Assembly (NCBI GenBank): GCA_934621295.1
Contig: CAKTVB010000007.1
Span: forward strand, 1 to 64,000
DNA: 64,000 nucleotides
Source of the DNA: an uncultured Collinsella sp.
GTDB taxonomy: Bacteria > Actinomycetota > Coriobacteriia > Coriobacteriales > Coriobacteriaceae
Direction of reading: 5' to 3'
The translations under genes were made by a program, and so were the position numbers. Positions 29,186-39,161 of the stretch are shown here, piece after piece. Every line of letters begins with the position of its first letter. Position 1 is the stretch's first letter. The notes beneath the pieces are model-generated. The model was given only the letters and a program-made list of their open reading frames with translations, made no database searches and had not been told where the DNA came from.

Positions 29186-30780
29186 TATCCCAGAGTGGCT
29201 ATGACTACGTCGTCTCCCGGCAGCAATTGCGTATCGCCGTTGGGAATGATCGTCTCGCCCTCGCGCTTGAGCAGCACGACGATAAAGCGACGTCCCCCGT
29301 GCGGCAGCTCGTGCAGGGCGCATCCCGCCCAGTGATGATGCTTGCCAATGTGATGCTCGCGTAGCGAGACCCCGGCGCGTTCTTCAAATGTGGGAGCGGC
29401 AAGCACAAGCAGGTCGCCCACCTCGATCACGGTATCGCCGTTGGGGATAACGGGCTCGGCGCCGTGCCTCAGTATCAAAACGACCAGCATGCTCGCCGCC
29501 TCGCCGATCTGGGCCAGGCTGCGTCCGACAAAGGAGTGCCCGGCGTCCACCTTGAGCTTGATAAACGAGAGGTCGGTTTCCTCCTGGTAGTCGTTGAAGG
29601 TGCGGCCCACATCGCCCGTCTCGTCGATCATCTTCAGGCGCTTGGCCACAGCCGGCAAAAGCGAGCCCTGCATCACGATCGAGATGATGGCGACCATAAA
29701 CACCAGGTCAAAAAGGTCGCGGCTGCCCGGTACGCCAGACACCACGGTGAACAGCGCAAAGACCACCGAGGCGGCGCCGCGCAGGCCCGCCCAGGACACC
29801 AGTCCGATCTGCCCCAGTCTTCTCCGGCGCGGGGGCATGATCGCGCATACCGCCACCGGCCTGCCGATAAAGAGCATGAAGAGCACGAGCCCCAGCGCCG
29901 GCAGGATGGCTTCTGGCAGGCGGGCGGGGGTTACCAAAAGGCCGATCAAAAAGAAGATCGCCATCTCTGCCATCTCGGTGAGCACGTCAAAGACATGCAC
30001 CATCTCGCGCTTGGAGGGGATGTCCGAGGCTCCCAGCACGATACCCGCCAGGTAAACGGAGAGAAATCCGTTGCCGCCCAGCTGGCTGGGCACCGCAAAC
30101 GAGAGCAACACGATGGCGATGAGCACGATGGTCTCGCTTTGAGACTCGAGGTTCATGCGACAGGCGAGCTTCATGCCGACCCAGCCAAACGCCAGGCCAA
30201 ACGCGGCGCCAAAGATGATCTGCTGCGCGATGAGCAAAGGCAGGTTAACGGCTTCGCCCAATGCCAGGGCGCTGAACACGGCGGTGAGCATGTAGGCGAG
30301 CGGGTCGTTGGAGCCAGACTCGACTTCTAGCAGCGAGTCGGTGCCGCCCTTGAGCGAAAGCCGATGCTCGCGCAGGACGGAGAAAACGCTTGCGGCGTCG
30401 GTGGACGAGATGACGGAGCCCAAAAGCAGTGCCAGCGGCCAGTCAAAGCGCAGGACAAAATGGGCGAACACCGCGGTGAGGCCGGCGGTGATCACCACGC
30501 CCGCGGTGGAGAGCAAGATGGCGGGTACGGCTACGGGGCGTGCGCGCTCGATATTGGTGTTAAAGCCGCCGTAGAACATGATGAAGATGAGGGCTGCGGT
30601 ACAGGCACTCTCGGTTGCCTTGAAGTCGTTGAAATTGATATGCAGCGGGCCACCGCTTCCCAAGAACATGCCGAGGGCGATAAAGATAAGCAGCGTGGGG
30701 AAGGGGAGCTTGGCTGCGATGGGCTTGAGCAGGATGCAGGCGATGATAACGGCGCCTACAAAGAGCAGGATCATGTTCAT
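29185..30780 (-). CDS. CPA1-type potassium/proton antiporter (NhaP2/CvrA-like)
   Basis: A 531-residue membrane antiporter. About twelve hydrophobic segments fill residues 1-390, with SVISSTDAASVFSVL and ESGSNDPLAYML holding the conserved acidic residues of the exchange site. The cytoplasmic end has a TrkA-C (RCK_C) domain with LAQIGEAASMLVVLILRHGAEPVIPNGDTVIEVGDLLVLAAP and a second, shorter copy (FIVVLLKREGETIIPNGDTQLLPGDDVVIATLG). Such domains bind nucleotides or ions and gate transport. The start ATG 30780 is followed by the first helix; the frame opens further upstream without signal. The ion (K+ or Na+) cannot be settled from sequence. Confidence 0.9.
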   Translation of the reverse strand: MNMILLFVGAVIIACILLKPIAAKLPFPTLLIFIALGMFLGSGGPLHINFNDFKATESACTAALIFIMFYGGFNTNIERARPVAVPAILLSTAGVVITAGLTAVFAHFVLRFDWPLALLLGSVISSTDAASVFSVLREHRLSLKGGTDSLLEVESGSNDPLAYMLTAVFSALALGEAVNLPLLIAQQIIFGAAFGLAFGWVGMKLACRMNLESQSETIVLIAIVLLSFAVPSQLGGNGFLSVYLAGIVLGASDIPSKREMVHVFDVLTEMAEMAIFFLIGLLVTPARLPEAILPALGLVLFMLFIGRPVAVCAIMPPRRRRLGQIGLVSWAGLRGAASVVFALFTVVSGVPGSRDLFDLVFMVAIISIVMQGSLLPAVAKRLKMIDETGDVGRTFNDYQEETDLSFIKLKVDAGHSFVGRSLAQIGEAASMLVVLILRHGAEPVIPNGDTVIEVGDLLVLAAPTFEERAGVSLREHHIGKHHHWAGCALHELPHGGRRFIVVLLKREGETIIPNGDTQLLPGDDVVIATLG

Positions 30781-30995
30781 GCGGTCTCGTCTTTCGGGCG
30801 ATGCGGCAGGTTCGCTGCCAGGGCAATGCGGTCCAACGCTTTTAATCCTACCCAGATGGTCGCTTGAAAACCGCCTGCCCATCTATCTAGGGCAACCGTT
30901 CACGAACTCTCAACTGGATAATCCTCAAACTTTGTCAACCTGCTCCTATGCGTATACAATAACGTTCAAGTTGACGTTTAAGGATGGTGCCCCGT

Positions 30996-31829
30996 ATGGC
31001 GACGTATATCACATCCGATGCCCACGGGCATCTGCGCGCCCTCGACCAAGCGCTCGAGCAAGCTGCTCCCGGCGCGGACGACACGGTGTATGTGTTGGGC
31101 GATATGATTGACCGCGGCCCGGAGCCGGTAGGCGTCATCAACTTGGTGCGGAGCCTGCCCAACGTCCACGTGCTGATGGGCAACCACGAGCGCCTGATGC
31201 TCAACACCATCGAGCGCGGAAACCAGATGGATGTCTTTACCTGGGAGCGAAACGGCGGCTATGTCACCTCGGCCCAGTTCGACGCTCTGCCTATTGCAGA
31301 GTACCGTTCGATTATCGAGTGGATTCGTGAGCTGCCGCTATCCGATGCGATCGAAGTAGGGGGCAGGTCGTACTTGCTTGCACACGCCGGCATTGAGCCC
31401 ACCGCCTTTGCCTGCTGGCTTGCGGGTGCGGGCTATACCGGCAAGGACGGCTATGCGGATGTTCCTCTCGACGTGCTGCGCCAGGCCCTGGCGGCACAGG
31501 ACGAGGAAGATTTGCTGTGGGTTCGCGACGCCTTTTGGGGCGTGCCCACGGGACTTGTGGGCCCCGATGGCCGCGGTCCGGTGGTGATTGCAGGCCACAC
31601 GCCTTCCATCTTGCTGTGGCGCTATGCCCAAAACATGTGCGGTACGGGTCGCAACGAGGAGGGCCAGGGCTGCATGCTCGAGGTGGGTCCCACGTTCGAT
31701 ACCGGCGGTGTGGCCGACCATATCGCCATCGACTGCTCCGCCGCGGCGGGCGCGCCTGAGGGCCGCGTGGGCGTGATGCGCCTTGACGATCGTCACGTGT
31801 GGTACGGCGCGATTGCCGAAGGGGAATAA
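30996..31829 (+). CDS. Calcineurin-like metallophosphoesterase
   Basis: A 277-residue two-metal phosphoesterase of the PPP type. Motifs run in order: SDAHGH (residues 7-12), GDMIDRG, GNHE and AGHTP, with H in LAHAGIEP. These place it near bacterial serine/threonine phosphatases and Ap4A hydrolases. The target is unknown. I prefer ATG 30996 because AAGGA lies 12 nt upstream, while ATG 30984 touches that site. Single gene, divergent from the antiporter and convergent with the flippase. Confidence 0.88.
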   Translation: MATYITSDAHGHLRALDQALEQAAPGADDTVYVLGDMIDRGPEPVGVINLVRSLPNVHVLMGNHERLMLNTIERGNQMDVFTWERNGGYVTSAQFDALPIAEYRSIIEWIRELPLSDAIEVGGRSYLLAHAGIEPTAFACWLAGAGYTGKDGYADVPLDVLRQALAAQDEEDLLWVRDAFWGVPTGLVGPDGRGPVVIAGHTPSILLWRYAQNMCGTGRNEEGQGCMLEVGPTFDTGGVADHIAIDCSAAAGAPEGRVGVMRLDDRHVWYGAIAEGE

Positions 31830-31847
31830 CCCGGGCCGCGTGCCCAA

Positions 31848-33329
31848 CTACTTGCAGTGCGGCCTGCGGGCAAACGGATCGCCCGTGGTGCGCGAGATGA
31901 TTCCGCGAATGCGCACGTACTGCATCGTGAGCAAAACAAGCAGCAGTGCCATCACCAGAAGGTAGCTCAGCACGGCGCCCAGCAGGCCAAAGAAGTGCAC
32001 GAGCACGATTGAGAGCACGATGGCAGCACCAAACGAGATGAGATAGGGCTTGGTTGCCAGGTCCTGGTGGCGCAGCACGGTGATGATCTGGTACAAAAAG
32101 TCGATTGCCGCAGTAAGGCCGCCGGCGGCCACCATGAGAAACGCGAGCATACGGTACTCGGTAAAGTCGATGCCGTACATGAAGCTCATGATGTCGATGC
32201 CGATCCAACCCATGAAGGCGATAACGGCGAGCGTGAGTACCACCACAACGGCCATCACGGTAAGCATGATGAGGTCAAAACGGCGACGCCTGCGTGGGTT
32301 CGACCAGATGTTTGCCAGGCGCAGGAGCTGCGGCTTGTACACAAAGCCCACGGCGAGCAAAATCGCCTGTGCGGGGAAGAACAGCGCACTGAAGTAGAGC
32401 TGCGCGTCGTAGCCCATCATGCTTTCCATGGCGAACTTGGGGCAGCTCTCAATAAGGTTGAACAGGAAGAGCGTCGAGAAGAGCGGGAAGCACTGGCGAA
32501 AGAGCCCGCCCACCTCGCGCATACGCCATGGGCCGGATTTCTCCGTCTCGAGCAGTGACAGCGGGAACGTCATGAAAACAAGGGAGAGCACGGCCACCAC
32601 GCCTGCGGCAACACAGGCCACGGGCAGGCTGCGCGTGATGAAGAGCATCACGCTGAAGACCGCGACCACGGCTACCGAGCGCAGCGCCTGGCTCATGCCC
32701 GCCAGGTAGAGCTTGTCTGCCTGCTGCAAGCGTCCCTCGTAGATGTCGGCCATGCCGTCGACGATTTTGTACACGTAGATGCCCATGGAGAGCGTGAACA
32801 TCGCCGCGTCGTAGCCGCGCAGCATGCAATAGCCGATGCCGATGAGGAGTGCGAGAAGCGACGTGAGCCAGCGGTTGAGCTGATAGGAGGAAAACGAGGT
32901 GGCCTCGTCGATGTCGGACACCTGGAAGGTGCGCACGCCAAAGTTCGAAAGAATCATCAGCAGCGTGCCCGCCACAAAGGCCATGGAGAACATGCCCGCC
33001 CGCTCGGCACCAACAAGCTGGGTGCACACGATGGTGAGCAGTGGGAAGACCATGCCCCAGATGCTCGTGCCCACGGTGTTCCAGATGTAATCGCGCCCGG
33101 TGGATCCGGATTCGTATTCTGCTTCTTGTTCGGAAAGAGACCCCTCGTAGACGGCACCGATCAGACGGTTCCACCATTGGTTGACGAGGCGTGCGAGAGG
33201 GGAGGGCGGGCGGTTGCGTCGGTGCTGCCTGTTGCCGGCGCCTGCGGCGCCCGGCCGTGCGGCGATGCGTCTGCCGCTCGATGCTTTGTGGTTCGTTTGC
33301 CGTTCGTTTTGCTTCGGGCGGAGTGCCAC
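31848..33329 (-). CDS. Polysaccharide flippase/exporter (Wzx/MATE-like, MVF superfamily)
   Basis: A 493-residue membrane protein with about fourteen helices, related to O-antigen and teichuronic-acid flippases. It would move lipid-linked glycans across the membrane. The first ~80 residues are a basic, disordered cytoplasmic leader (many Arg, Pro and Gln). The membrane part starts near YIWNTVGTSIWGMVFPLLTIVCTQLVGAERAGMFSMAF. The start GTG 33329 has GGGAGG upstream. No glycosyltransferases are adjacent, so it is an orphan exporter rather than part of a visible capsule cluster. Confidence 0.85.
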   Translation of the reverse strand: MALRPKQNERQTNHKASSGRRIAARPGAAGAGNRQHRRNRPPSPLARLVNQWWNRLIGAVYEGSLSEQEAEYESGSTGRDYIWNTVGTSIWGMVFPLLTIVCTQLVGAERAGMFSMAFVAGTLLMILSNFGVRTFQVSDIDEATSFSSYQLNRWLTSLLALLIGIGYCMLRGYDAAMFTLSMGIYVYKIVDGMADIYEGRLQQADKLYLAGMSQALRSVAVVAVFSVMLFITRSLPVACVAAGVVAVLSLVFMTFPLSLLETEKSGPWRMREVGGLFRQCFPLFSTLFLFNLIESCPKFAMESMMGYDAQLYFSALFFPAQAILLAVGFVYKPQLLRLANIWSNPRRRRRFDLIMLTVMAVVVVLTLAVIAFMGWIGIDIMSFMYGIDFTEYRMLAFLMVAAGGLTAAIDFLYQIITVLRHQDLATKPYLISFGAAIVLSIVLVHFFGLLGAVLSYLLVMALLLVLLTMQYVRIRGIISRTTGDPFARRPHCK

Positions 33330-33497
33330 GCTCGAGACCTCCCTTGTGTTTGTTGGGTCGATTATAGCGCTTCAAACGTGTCAACTCTGTTTCTCAGCAT
33401 AATTTCGATGAGCTATCGAAAAAATTTCGGTATCCTTTTGTGCCGAATCTGACAGCTGGCATAGCGCCGGAACAAGATCGTTAGGGAGTTTTTACCT

Positions 33498-35054
33498 ATG
33501 GATGCCGTAGCCTTTGTGCTTGCGCTCGTGCCGATTCTGTGGCTCGTCGTCGTCCTGCTTGTGTTTAAGTGGCCAGCCTGGAAGGCGGCGATTGGATCGT
33601 TTGTCCTTTCGTGCGTGCTGGCGCTGGGGGTGTGGAAGCTTCCCGCCGATCAAGTTGCCACCGCGAGTCTCGAGGGCTTTCTCATGGCCCTGTGGCCCAT
33701 CGTTCTCGTTATCATCGCCGCGGTTTTTACCTATAACCTGTGCGTGAAGACGGGTGCCATGGACGTCATCGGCGGCATGATCACCTCTATTTCGAGCGAC
33801 CGCCGTCTGCTCGCGCTGCTCATCGCTTGGTGCTTTGGCGGCTTCATGGAGGGCATGGCGGGCTTCGGCACCGCCGTCGCGATCCCCGCGAGCATGCTTG
33901 CGGGCCTGGGTTTTGCCCCCATCCCCGCCGTGCTGTTGTGCCTGCTTGCCAACGGCGTGCCCACGCCGTACGGCTCCATCGGCATCCCCACCGTTTCCTT
34001 GGCGGGCCTTGTGGGCCTCGACTCGGCTCATCTTGCCTTTGTGCAGATGGTGCAGCTTGCCCCGTTTTATATCGTCGCTCCGTTTTTGATTGTGCTCGTT
34101 GCGGGCAAGGTCGAGGGCGCGAGCATCGCCGATCGCCTGCGCGGCGTTGTTGTTCCCACCCTCGTCTCTGGTCTGGCTTTCACGCTTCCCACCATGGCGG
34201 TTGCCGCCTTTGTGGGTCCGGAGCTCTCCGTCGTCGTGGGTTCCATCTGCGCACTTGCCGCCACGGCTCTGCTCGCCATGCGTGCCGAGCACTCCGGTAA
34301 GCTCGACGAGCGCTTCCACGTTGCCGTGGAGCCGCACGAGGCACTTACGCTGGGCGGCGCCCTTCGCGCATGGTCTTGCTTCATCCTCATCTTCATCCTG
34401 CTTATGGGCACCTCCAAACTCGTGCCGTTCGTGAACTCCGCGCTGGCTCCGCTTTCCTCGAGCGTTCAGGTCTTTAGCGGCAAGAACCCGGGCACGCTCT
34501 CCTTTATGTGGGTCAACACCCCGGGCATCTGGATTTTCCTCGCGGCCATCGTGGGCGGCTTTATCCAGGGTGCTCGCCCCGCGCAGATGCTTGAGGTTCT
34601 GGGCGCCACCGTTAAGCAGATGATGCCGACGGTCATTACTATGCTTTCCGTCCTTGGATGCGCCAAGGTGATGGGCTACTCGGGCATGATCTCGTCCATC
34701 TCCGCCTTCTGCATCGGCGTCGCGGGTGCGGCGTATCCGCTCATCGCCCCGTGGATCGGCGCTGTGGGCACGTTCGTCACGGGTTCCGGCACGTCTTCGG
34801 CAATGCTGTTCGGTCCGGTGCAAAAGCAGGCAGCGGACGCTTTGGGTACCGATCCGTACTGGATGGTCGCCCTCAACATGCTGGGTGTCTCGGCGGGCAA
34901 GATGCTTTCGCCGCAGTCCCTCGCCATCGGTCTTGCCTCGGTGCGCGTGGTGGGCAAGGATGCCGAGCTCATGCGTGCGATCATTCCCTATGGCATCGCG
35001 TTTCTCGTGGTCATGAGCATCATCGCGCTGGGCGGCGCGGGGCTGGTGCTCTAG
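33498..35054 (+). CDS. lldP: L-lactate permease family transporter
   Basis: A 518-residue transporter of the LctP family, with about twelve to fourteen helices. The family signature lies around GFMEGMAGFGTAVAIPASMLAGLGF and the polar C-terminal half contains GTFVTGSGTSSAMLFGPVQKQAA and GVSAGKMLSPQSLAIGLA. It takes up lactate or glycolate with protons. The start ATG 33498 follows TTAGGGAG. It is followed by a terminator and then pckA, which fits lactate use for gluconeogenesis, but no lactate dehydrogenase lies nearby. Confidence 0.92.
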   Translation: MDAVAFVLALVPILWLVVVLLVFKWPAWKAAIGSFVLSCVLALGVWKLPADQVATASLEGFLMALWPIVLVIIAAVFTYNLCVKTGAMDVIGGMITSISSDRRLLALLIAWCFGGFMEGMAGFGTAVAIPASMLAGLGFAPIPAVLLCLLANGVPTPYGSIGIPTVSLAGLVGLDSAHLAFVQMVQLAPFYIVAPFLIVLVAGKVEGASIADRLRGVVVPTLVSGLAFTLPTMAVAAFVGPELSVVVGSICALAATALLAMRAEHSGKLDERFHVAVEPHEALTLGGALRAWSCFILIFILLMGTSKLVPFVNSALAPLSSSVQVFSGKNPGTLSFMWVNTPGIWIFLAAIVGGFIQGARPAQMLEVLGATVKQMMPTVITMLSVLGCAKVMGYSGMISSISAFCIGVAGAAYPLIAPWIGAVGTFVTGSGTSSAMLFGPVQKQAADALGTDPYWMVALNMLGVSAGKMLSPQSLAIGLASVRVVGKDAELMRAIIPYGIAFLVVMSIIALGGAGLVL

Positions 35055-35083
35055 GCTGTACCGCGGTTTCCCTCGTTATTTAC

Positions 35084-35131
35084 GGACCCGCCTCGATTCG
35101 TTTTCGAACGTCTCGAGGCGGGTCTTTTTTC
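35084..35131 (+). terminator. Terminator after lactate permease
   Basis: ACCCGCCTCGA pairs with TCGAGGCGGGT and is followed by C and six T. Confidence 0.93.
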
Positions 35132-35322
35132 ATGCCGAATGCCGTTCGAAATCTCGCATGCTTGCGGGGCGCCCTGTCGTTCAAGGTATGCTCGGTGCGC
35201 TCGCCTAGCGACGCGGGCGCCTCACCGAGATGTGCCATAAGCCTTCCCCCACTTGGAGTACACCGAATAAAGTGCTTTAAGCAATAACGCGCCTCGCGCG
35301 CGATACAGAGAGGGTGATTTAG

Positions 35323-36936
35323 ATGAAGAAGGCAGCGCTTGATCAGGTTTTGGCCGCGTGCGGCATAACCGAGGAGGCTGCGGCCGGCGCCGAGCCTGCT
35401 CGCTATGTTGACCTTCCGGTAGCCTCCTTGGTAGAGCATGCCATTCGCCGTGACGAGGGCGAACTGGCGTCAAACGGTGCCCTCGTTGTCAAAACCGGTG
35501 CCTACACGGGCCGTTCACCCAAGGACCGCTTTATCGTCGATACGCCCGAGGTCCACGATAGAATCGCCTGGGGGCAAACAAACGTGCCTATCTCCCAGGA
35601 TGTCTATGAGCGCGTGCGTGACGGTGTGGCGACCTATCTTGCTCAGCGCGATCTGTTCATCACCTGCGGTCTTGCCGGCGCCGACCGCAACTACGCGCGC
35701 ACGTTCTTTGTGGCGTGCGAGCGCGCGAGCCAGGCGCTCTTCATCAAGCAGATGCTCGTGCGCCCACGCGTGCGCGAGCACGTGAACTTCGAGGAGCCGG
35801 ACTTCCGCGTAATGGTGGCGCCAGGCTACGAATGCGATCCCAGGCGCGACGGTGTGCGCTCCAAGGCCGCCGTTCTCATCAACTTTACCGAGCGCATGAT
35901 CGTTATCGCCGGCACCGGTTTTTCGGGCGAGATCAAGAAGAGCATCTTCTCGGTGATGAACTACCTGTTGCCGCTTGAGGACAATGTCCTTCCCATGCAT
36001 TGCTCGGCGAGCATGGATCCTATCAGCCATGCCACGGCCGTATTCTTTGGCCTTTCGGGCACGGGCAAGACCACGCTCTCGGCCAATCCCACGCGACTTT
36101 TGATCGGCGACGATGAGCACGGCTGGAGCAATGTGGGCATCTTCGATGTCGAGGGAGGCTGTTATGCCAAATGCGACGGCATGGACGAGTACAGCCAGCC
36201 CGAGATTTACCAGGCGATTCGTTTTGGCGCCATGGCCGAAAACGTCGTGCTCGACGAGAATCGCGATCCCGATTACAAGGACCTCTCCATTACCGCTAAC
36301 ACGCGCGTGGCCTATCCCATCGAGCACATCGCCAACGCTTGGACGCGCGGCGTGAGCCCCAACCCCAATGTTGTGCTCTTCCTCACCTGCGATGCTTTTG
36401 GCGTTCTGCCGCCCATTTCGCGCCTTACCACCGAGGGCGCGATGTATCACTTCGTGACCGGCTTCACCTCCAAGACGCCCGGAACGGAGCAGGGCATCAC
36501 CCGGCCGCAACCTACGTTCTCGGCGTTGTTCGGCGAGCCCTTTATGCCGCTTGACCCGCTGGTCTATGCCGATATGCTCGGCGAGCGCCTGCGCCGCAGC
36601 GACACACGCGTCTACTTGGTCAATACGGGATGGATCGGTGGAGATTTCGATCACGGCCATCGTATCGAGCTTGCCTACACGCGCGCTTTGGTGGCGCGCG
36701 CCCTTGACGGTACGATCGAGGAGGCCGATTTCATCCATGACGAGATCTTCAATGTCGATATTCCGGTGACGTGCCACGGCGTGCCCGACGCAATCCTCGT
36801 GCCGCGTACGTACTGGAAGAGCGCGTCGCTCTACGATTCTTCCGCGCATGAGCTGGCGGCCATGTTCTGCGAGAACTTCGAGAAGCGTTATCCGCATCTG
36901 CCGGATTCCATCCGCAACGCCGGTCCGCGCGCCTAG
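35323..36936 (+). CDS. pckA: Phosphoenolpyruvate carboxykinase (ATP)
   Basis: Interconverts oxaloacetate + ATP and PEP + CO2 + ADP. 537 residues. Signature segments are NFTERMIVIAGTGFSGEIKKSIF, the P-loop GLSGTGKTTLS (~243-253), the metal/substrate site LIGDDEHGWSN and YPIEHIANAW. The ATP-type fold is clear. In gut fermenters it can also run toward oxaloacetate and conserve energy as ATP. The start ATG 35323 follows AGGGTGA. Upstream, 35130-35320 shows no second gene. Confidence 0.97.
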   Translation: MKKAALDQVLAACGITEEAAAGAEPARYVDLPVASLVEHAIRRDEGELASNGALVVKTGAYTGRSPKDRFIVDTPEVHDRIAWGQTNVPISQDVYERVRDGVATYLAQRDLFITCGLAGADRNYARTFFVACERASQALFIKQMLVRPRVREHVNFEEPDFRVMVAPGYECDPRRDGVRSKAAVLINFTERMIVIAGTGFSGEIKKSIFSVMNYLLPLEDNVLPMHCSASMDPISHATAVFFGLSGTGKTTLSANPTRLLIGDDEHGWSNVGIFDVEGGCYAKCDGMDEYSQPEIYQAIRFGAMAENVVLDENRDPDYKDLSITANTRVAYPIEHIANAWTRGVSPNPNVVLFLTCDAFGVLPPISRLTTEGAMYHFVTGFTSKTPGTEQGITRPQPTFSALFGEPFMPLDPLVYADMLGERLRRSDTRVYLVNTGWIGGDFDHGHRIELAYTRALVARALDGTIEEADFIHDEIFNVDIPVTCHGVPDAILVPRTYWKSASLYDSSAHELAAMFCENFEKRYPHLPDSIRNAGPRA

Positions 36937-37022
36937 ATTATGTGCCTGCTGTGGGTATTGTTGACCTGTTAACACTTGACCCTACAATGGTGAGCTGTCA
37001 ATTCGAACAAGGGGAGGGACAC

Positions 37023-37493
37023 ATGGATACGGCATCTCGAGACGAGGCGCGCTTCGAGGACTTTACCGGGCTCATCGCGGCCATCAGTAAAGAAGTCACG
37101 CGCATCAAGAGCGTGGAGAGCGCCAAGCTGGGGCTCACCGGTGCCGACATCATGTGCCTGTACTACCTGGGCAAACATCCGCAGGGCATGACCGGTGCCG
37201 AGCTTGCGCGTGCTGCTGACGTCACGCGCGCGGCTGTCTCGCGCACGCTCTCGCGCATGGAACGCGAGGGCTTCGTGGAGGTTCAGACGGAGGAGGGCGC
37301 CACGACGCGCTATCGCGCCGCCGTGGTGCTTACCGAGCGCGGTCGCAAGAGCGCGCGGGGCGCCGATATCGCCATCAACCGCGTGCTCGACGAGGTGTAT
37401 GCCGCCCAGAGCGACGAGGAGCGCGAACAGATGTATACGTCGCTTCGCGCCGTGCTGGGACGTTTGCGCGCAATTTCGCGTGACGATGGGTAG
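37023..37493 (+). CDS. MarR family transcriptional regulator
   Basis: 156 residues. The winged helix covers ~40-120: MCLYYLGKHPQGMTGAELARAADVTRAAVSRTLSRMEREGFVEVQTEEGATTRYRAAVVLTERGR, with the recognition helix in TRAAVSRTLSRM and the wing in the acidic EEGAT region. It binds DNA as a dimer, usually releasing on a small ligand. The start ATG 37023 is behind GGGGAGGGA. It precedes the DegV gene by 28 nt, so it may control that fatty-acid binding protein; this is inference from position. Confidence 0.9.
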   Translation: MDTASRDEARFEDFTGLIAAISKEVTRIKSVESAKLGLTGADIMCLYYLGKHPQGMTGAELARAADVTRAAVSRTLSRMEREGFVEVQTEEGATTRYRAAVVLTERGRKSARGADIAINRVLDEVYAAQSDEEREQMYTSLRAVLGRLRAISRDDG

Positions 37494-37521
37494 ACCCCTC
37501 CAAACAGGAAGGCATCGCCGC

Positions 37522-38373
37522 ATGGCTGTACGTATCATTACCGATTCCGGCTGCGACATCGTGGGCGCGGATAACCCGCAACTCGACGTCCTGCCTCTTT
37601 CCATCACGTTTGGCTCGACCGTCTACGCAGACGGCGTGGACCTTTCGCATGAGCATTTCTACGAGCTGCTGGTTGAGGGCGATGAACTGCCCAAGACCGG
37701 CCAGGTGAACCCCTATGCCTTTGCGCAGGCGATCGAGCGCGCGCAGCAAGATGGGTTCGAGCCGCTGATTATCACGCTCTCGTCAAAGCTCTCGGGCACG
37801 TATCAGAGTGCCTGCATGGCGGCCTCCGAGGCGTCGTGTCCTGTGCACGTGGTCGACTCCGGTCAGGTTACGGTGAGCGAGCGCATCTTGGTCGAGTACG
37901 CGTTGAGCCTGGCGGGGGAGGGCCTTGGGGCTGAGGAGATCGCCATCCGCGTCGAATCGGTGCGCGAGCGCGTCGTGGTTATCGGCCTGCTGGACACTCT
38001 TGAGTATCTGCGCCGCGGCGGGCGTATTTCCGCTGCAGCGGGCACTTTTGGTGAGATGCTCTCCATCAAGCCCGTCATTACCATCGAGAACGGCGAGGTC
38101 AAGATGCTCGGTCGTGCGCGCGGTTCCAAGAACGGCCGCAACCTGCTCAACCAGCAGATCGAGGCGAGCCGCGGCATCGATTTTTCCATGCCGCTTGCAC
38201 TGGGCTATGCGGGCCTTTCCGATGCTCTGCTGCAAAAGTATATCCGCGACAGTCGGGCGCTTTGGGAGGAGTATCCGGGCGACGAGTTGCCGGTGTATTC
38301 CGTTGGCGCTACCATCGGCACCCATGTGGGTCCCGGCGCCACCGCGCTTGCGTATTTCGAGCGCGAACGGTAG
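37522..38373 (+). CDS. DegV family fatty acid-binding protein
   Basis: A 283-residue DegV protein. The opening RIITDSGCDI is diagnostic, followed by VNPYAFAQAIERAQQDG, LSSKLSGTYQSA (fatty-acid carboxylate site, conserved Ser/Thr), and the C-terminal domain with DTLEYLRRGGRIS and SIKPVITIENGEVKMLGRARG. DegV proteins present fatty acids to the FakA kinase for phospholipid synthesis; no fakA is seen here. The start ATG 37522 is behind CAGGAAGG, just after the MarR gene. Confidence 0.93.
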   Translation: MAVRIITDSGCDIVGADNPQLDVLPLSITFGSTVYADGVDLSHEHFYELLVEGDELPKTGQVNPYAFAQAIERAQQDGFEPLIITLSSKLSGTYQSACMAASEASCPVHVVDSGQVTVSERILVEYALSLAGEGLGAEEIAIRVESVRERVVVIGLLDTLEYLRRGGRISAAAGTFGEMLSIKPVITIENGEVKMLGRARGSKNGRNLLNQQIEASRGIDFSMPLALGYAGLSDALLQKYIRDSRALWEEYPGDELPVYSVGATIGTHVGPGATALAYFERER

Positions 38374-38404
38374 CGCTGCCGTTTTGGTTTTAAACGATAT
38401 CGCG

Positions 38405-38441
38405 CGGGGTAGTATGGAGTTCGTCCGTACTACCCCGTTTT
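38405..38441 (+). terminator. Terminator after the DegV gene
   Basis: CGGGGTAGTA pairs with TACTACCCCG and is followed by TTTT. Confidence 0.85.
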
Positions 38442-38462
38442 CGTTATATATGGAGGATGACC

Positions 38463-38969
38463 ATGGCATTTAAGGAACTCCCGTTGAGCGATGTTTCGCT
38501 CAACCCCTTCACCAAGCTCGATAAGGAATGGGGGCTCGTTGCTGCCGGCGACGCCGACGCGTCCAACGCCATGACGGTGAGTTGGGGCGGCATGGGCACT
38601 ATCTGGAACAAGCCCGTGGTGACGATCTATATTCGCCCGCAGCGCTACACCAAGCAGTTTGTCGATGGGAACGATCGCTTCACGCTGTCTTTTTTCGATT
38701 CGCAGTATAAGCAGGCCCTGGGCGTCTTGGGAACCAAGTCGGGCCGCGATGGCGATAAGATCGCCGAGGTTGGCTTCACGCCGGTGCAGCTAGATGGCAC
38801 CACTACTTACGAGCAGGCGGGCCTCGTCTTTGTCTGTCGCAAGCTCTATGCCGACACCATCAAGCCCGAGTGCTTTGTCGACGCATCGGTTGACGAGCAA
38901 AACTACCCCCAGCGCGACCACCACACCCTCTACATCGCCGAAGTCGAGCACATCTACCAGCACATCTAA
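38463..38969 (+). CDS. Flavin reductase family protein
   Basis: 168 residues with the FMN-binding split-barrel pattern: WGLVAAGDADASNAMTVSWGGMGTIWNKPVVTIYIRPQRYTKQFVDGNDRFTLSFFD, then LGTKSGRDGDKIAEVGFTPVQLDGTTTYEQAGLVFVCRKLY. It probably reduces or carries FMN; related proteins act beside flavoredoxins in anaerobes. I choose ATG 38463 (GGAGG 6 nt upstream) over ATG 38457, which abuts the site. Single gene between two hairpins. Confidence 0.88.
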   Translation: MAFKELPLSDVSLNPFTKLDKEWGLVAAGDADASNAMTVSWGGMGTIWNKPVVTIYIRPQRYTKQFVDGNDRFTLSFFDSQYKQALGVLGTKSGRDGDKIAEVGFTPVQLDGTTTYEQAGLVFVCRKLYADTIKPECFVDASVDEQNYPQRDHHTLYIAEVEHIYQHI

Positions 38970-39011
38970 TCGGGCTTTTGGCGTTGTGGCCCGCGCTTCG
39001 CGCCCCATTCC

Positions 39012-39080
39012 CAGATGAAGCAGAAAATCCCATTTAGACGGCACCTAGCCCGTTCTAAATGGGATTTTTTGCTTCATCTG
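39012..39080. terminator. Long hairpin, likely bidirectional terminator
   Basis: Arms of 27 nt (39012-39038 and 39054-39080) pair with one mismatch around a 15-nt loop. The inner part AATCCCATTTAGA/TCTAAATGGGATT runs into TTTTTT inside the right arm, and AAAA in the left arm gives a T run on the minus strand. It lies between convergent genes. Confidence 0.78.
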
Positions 39081-39161
39081 CAATCTGAGTGCCGTCCCCC
39101 ATCAACGTGATGGCACCAACCCAATCTCCAAGCCAAGAAACTCCACGTGATAGGGCGTTGA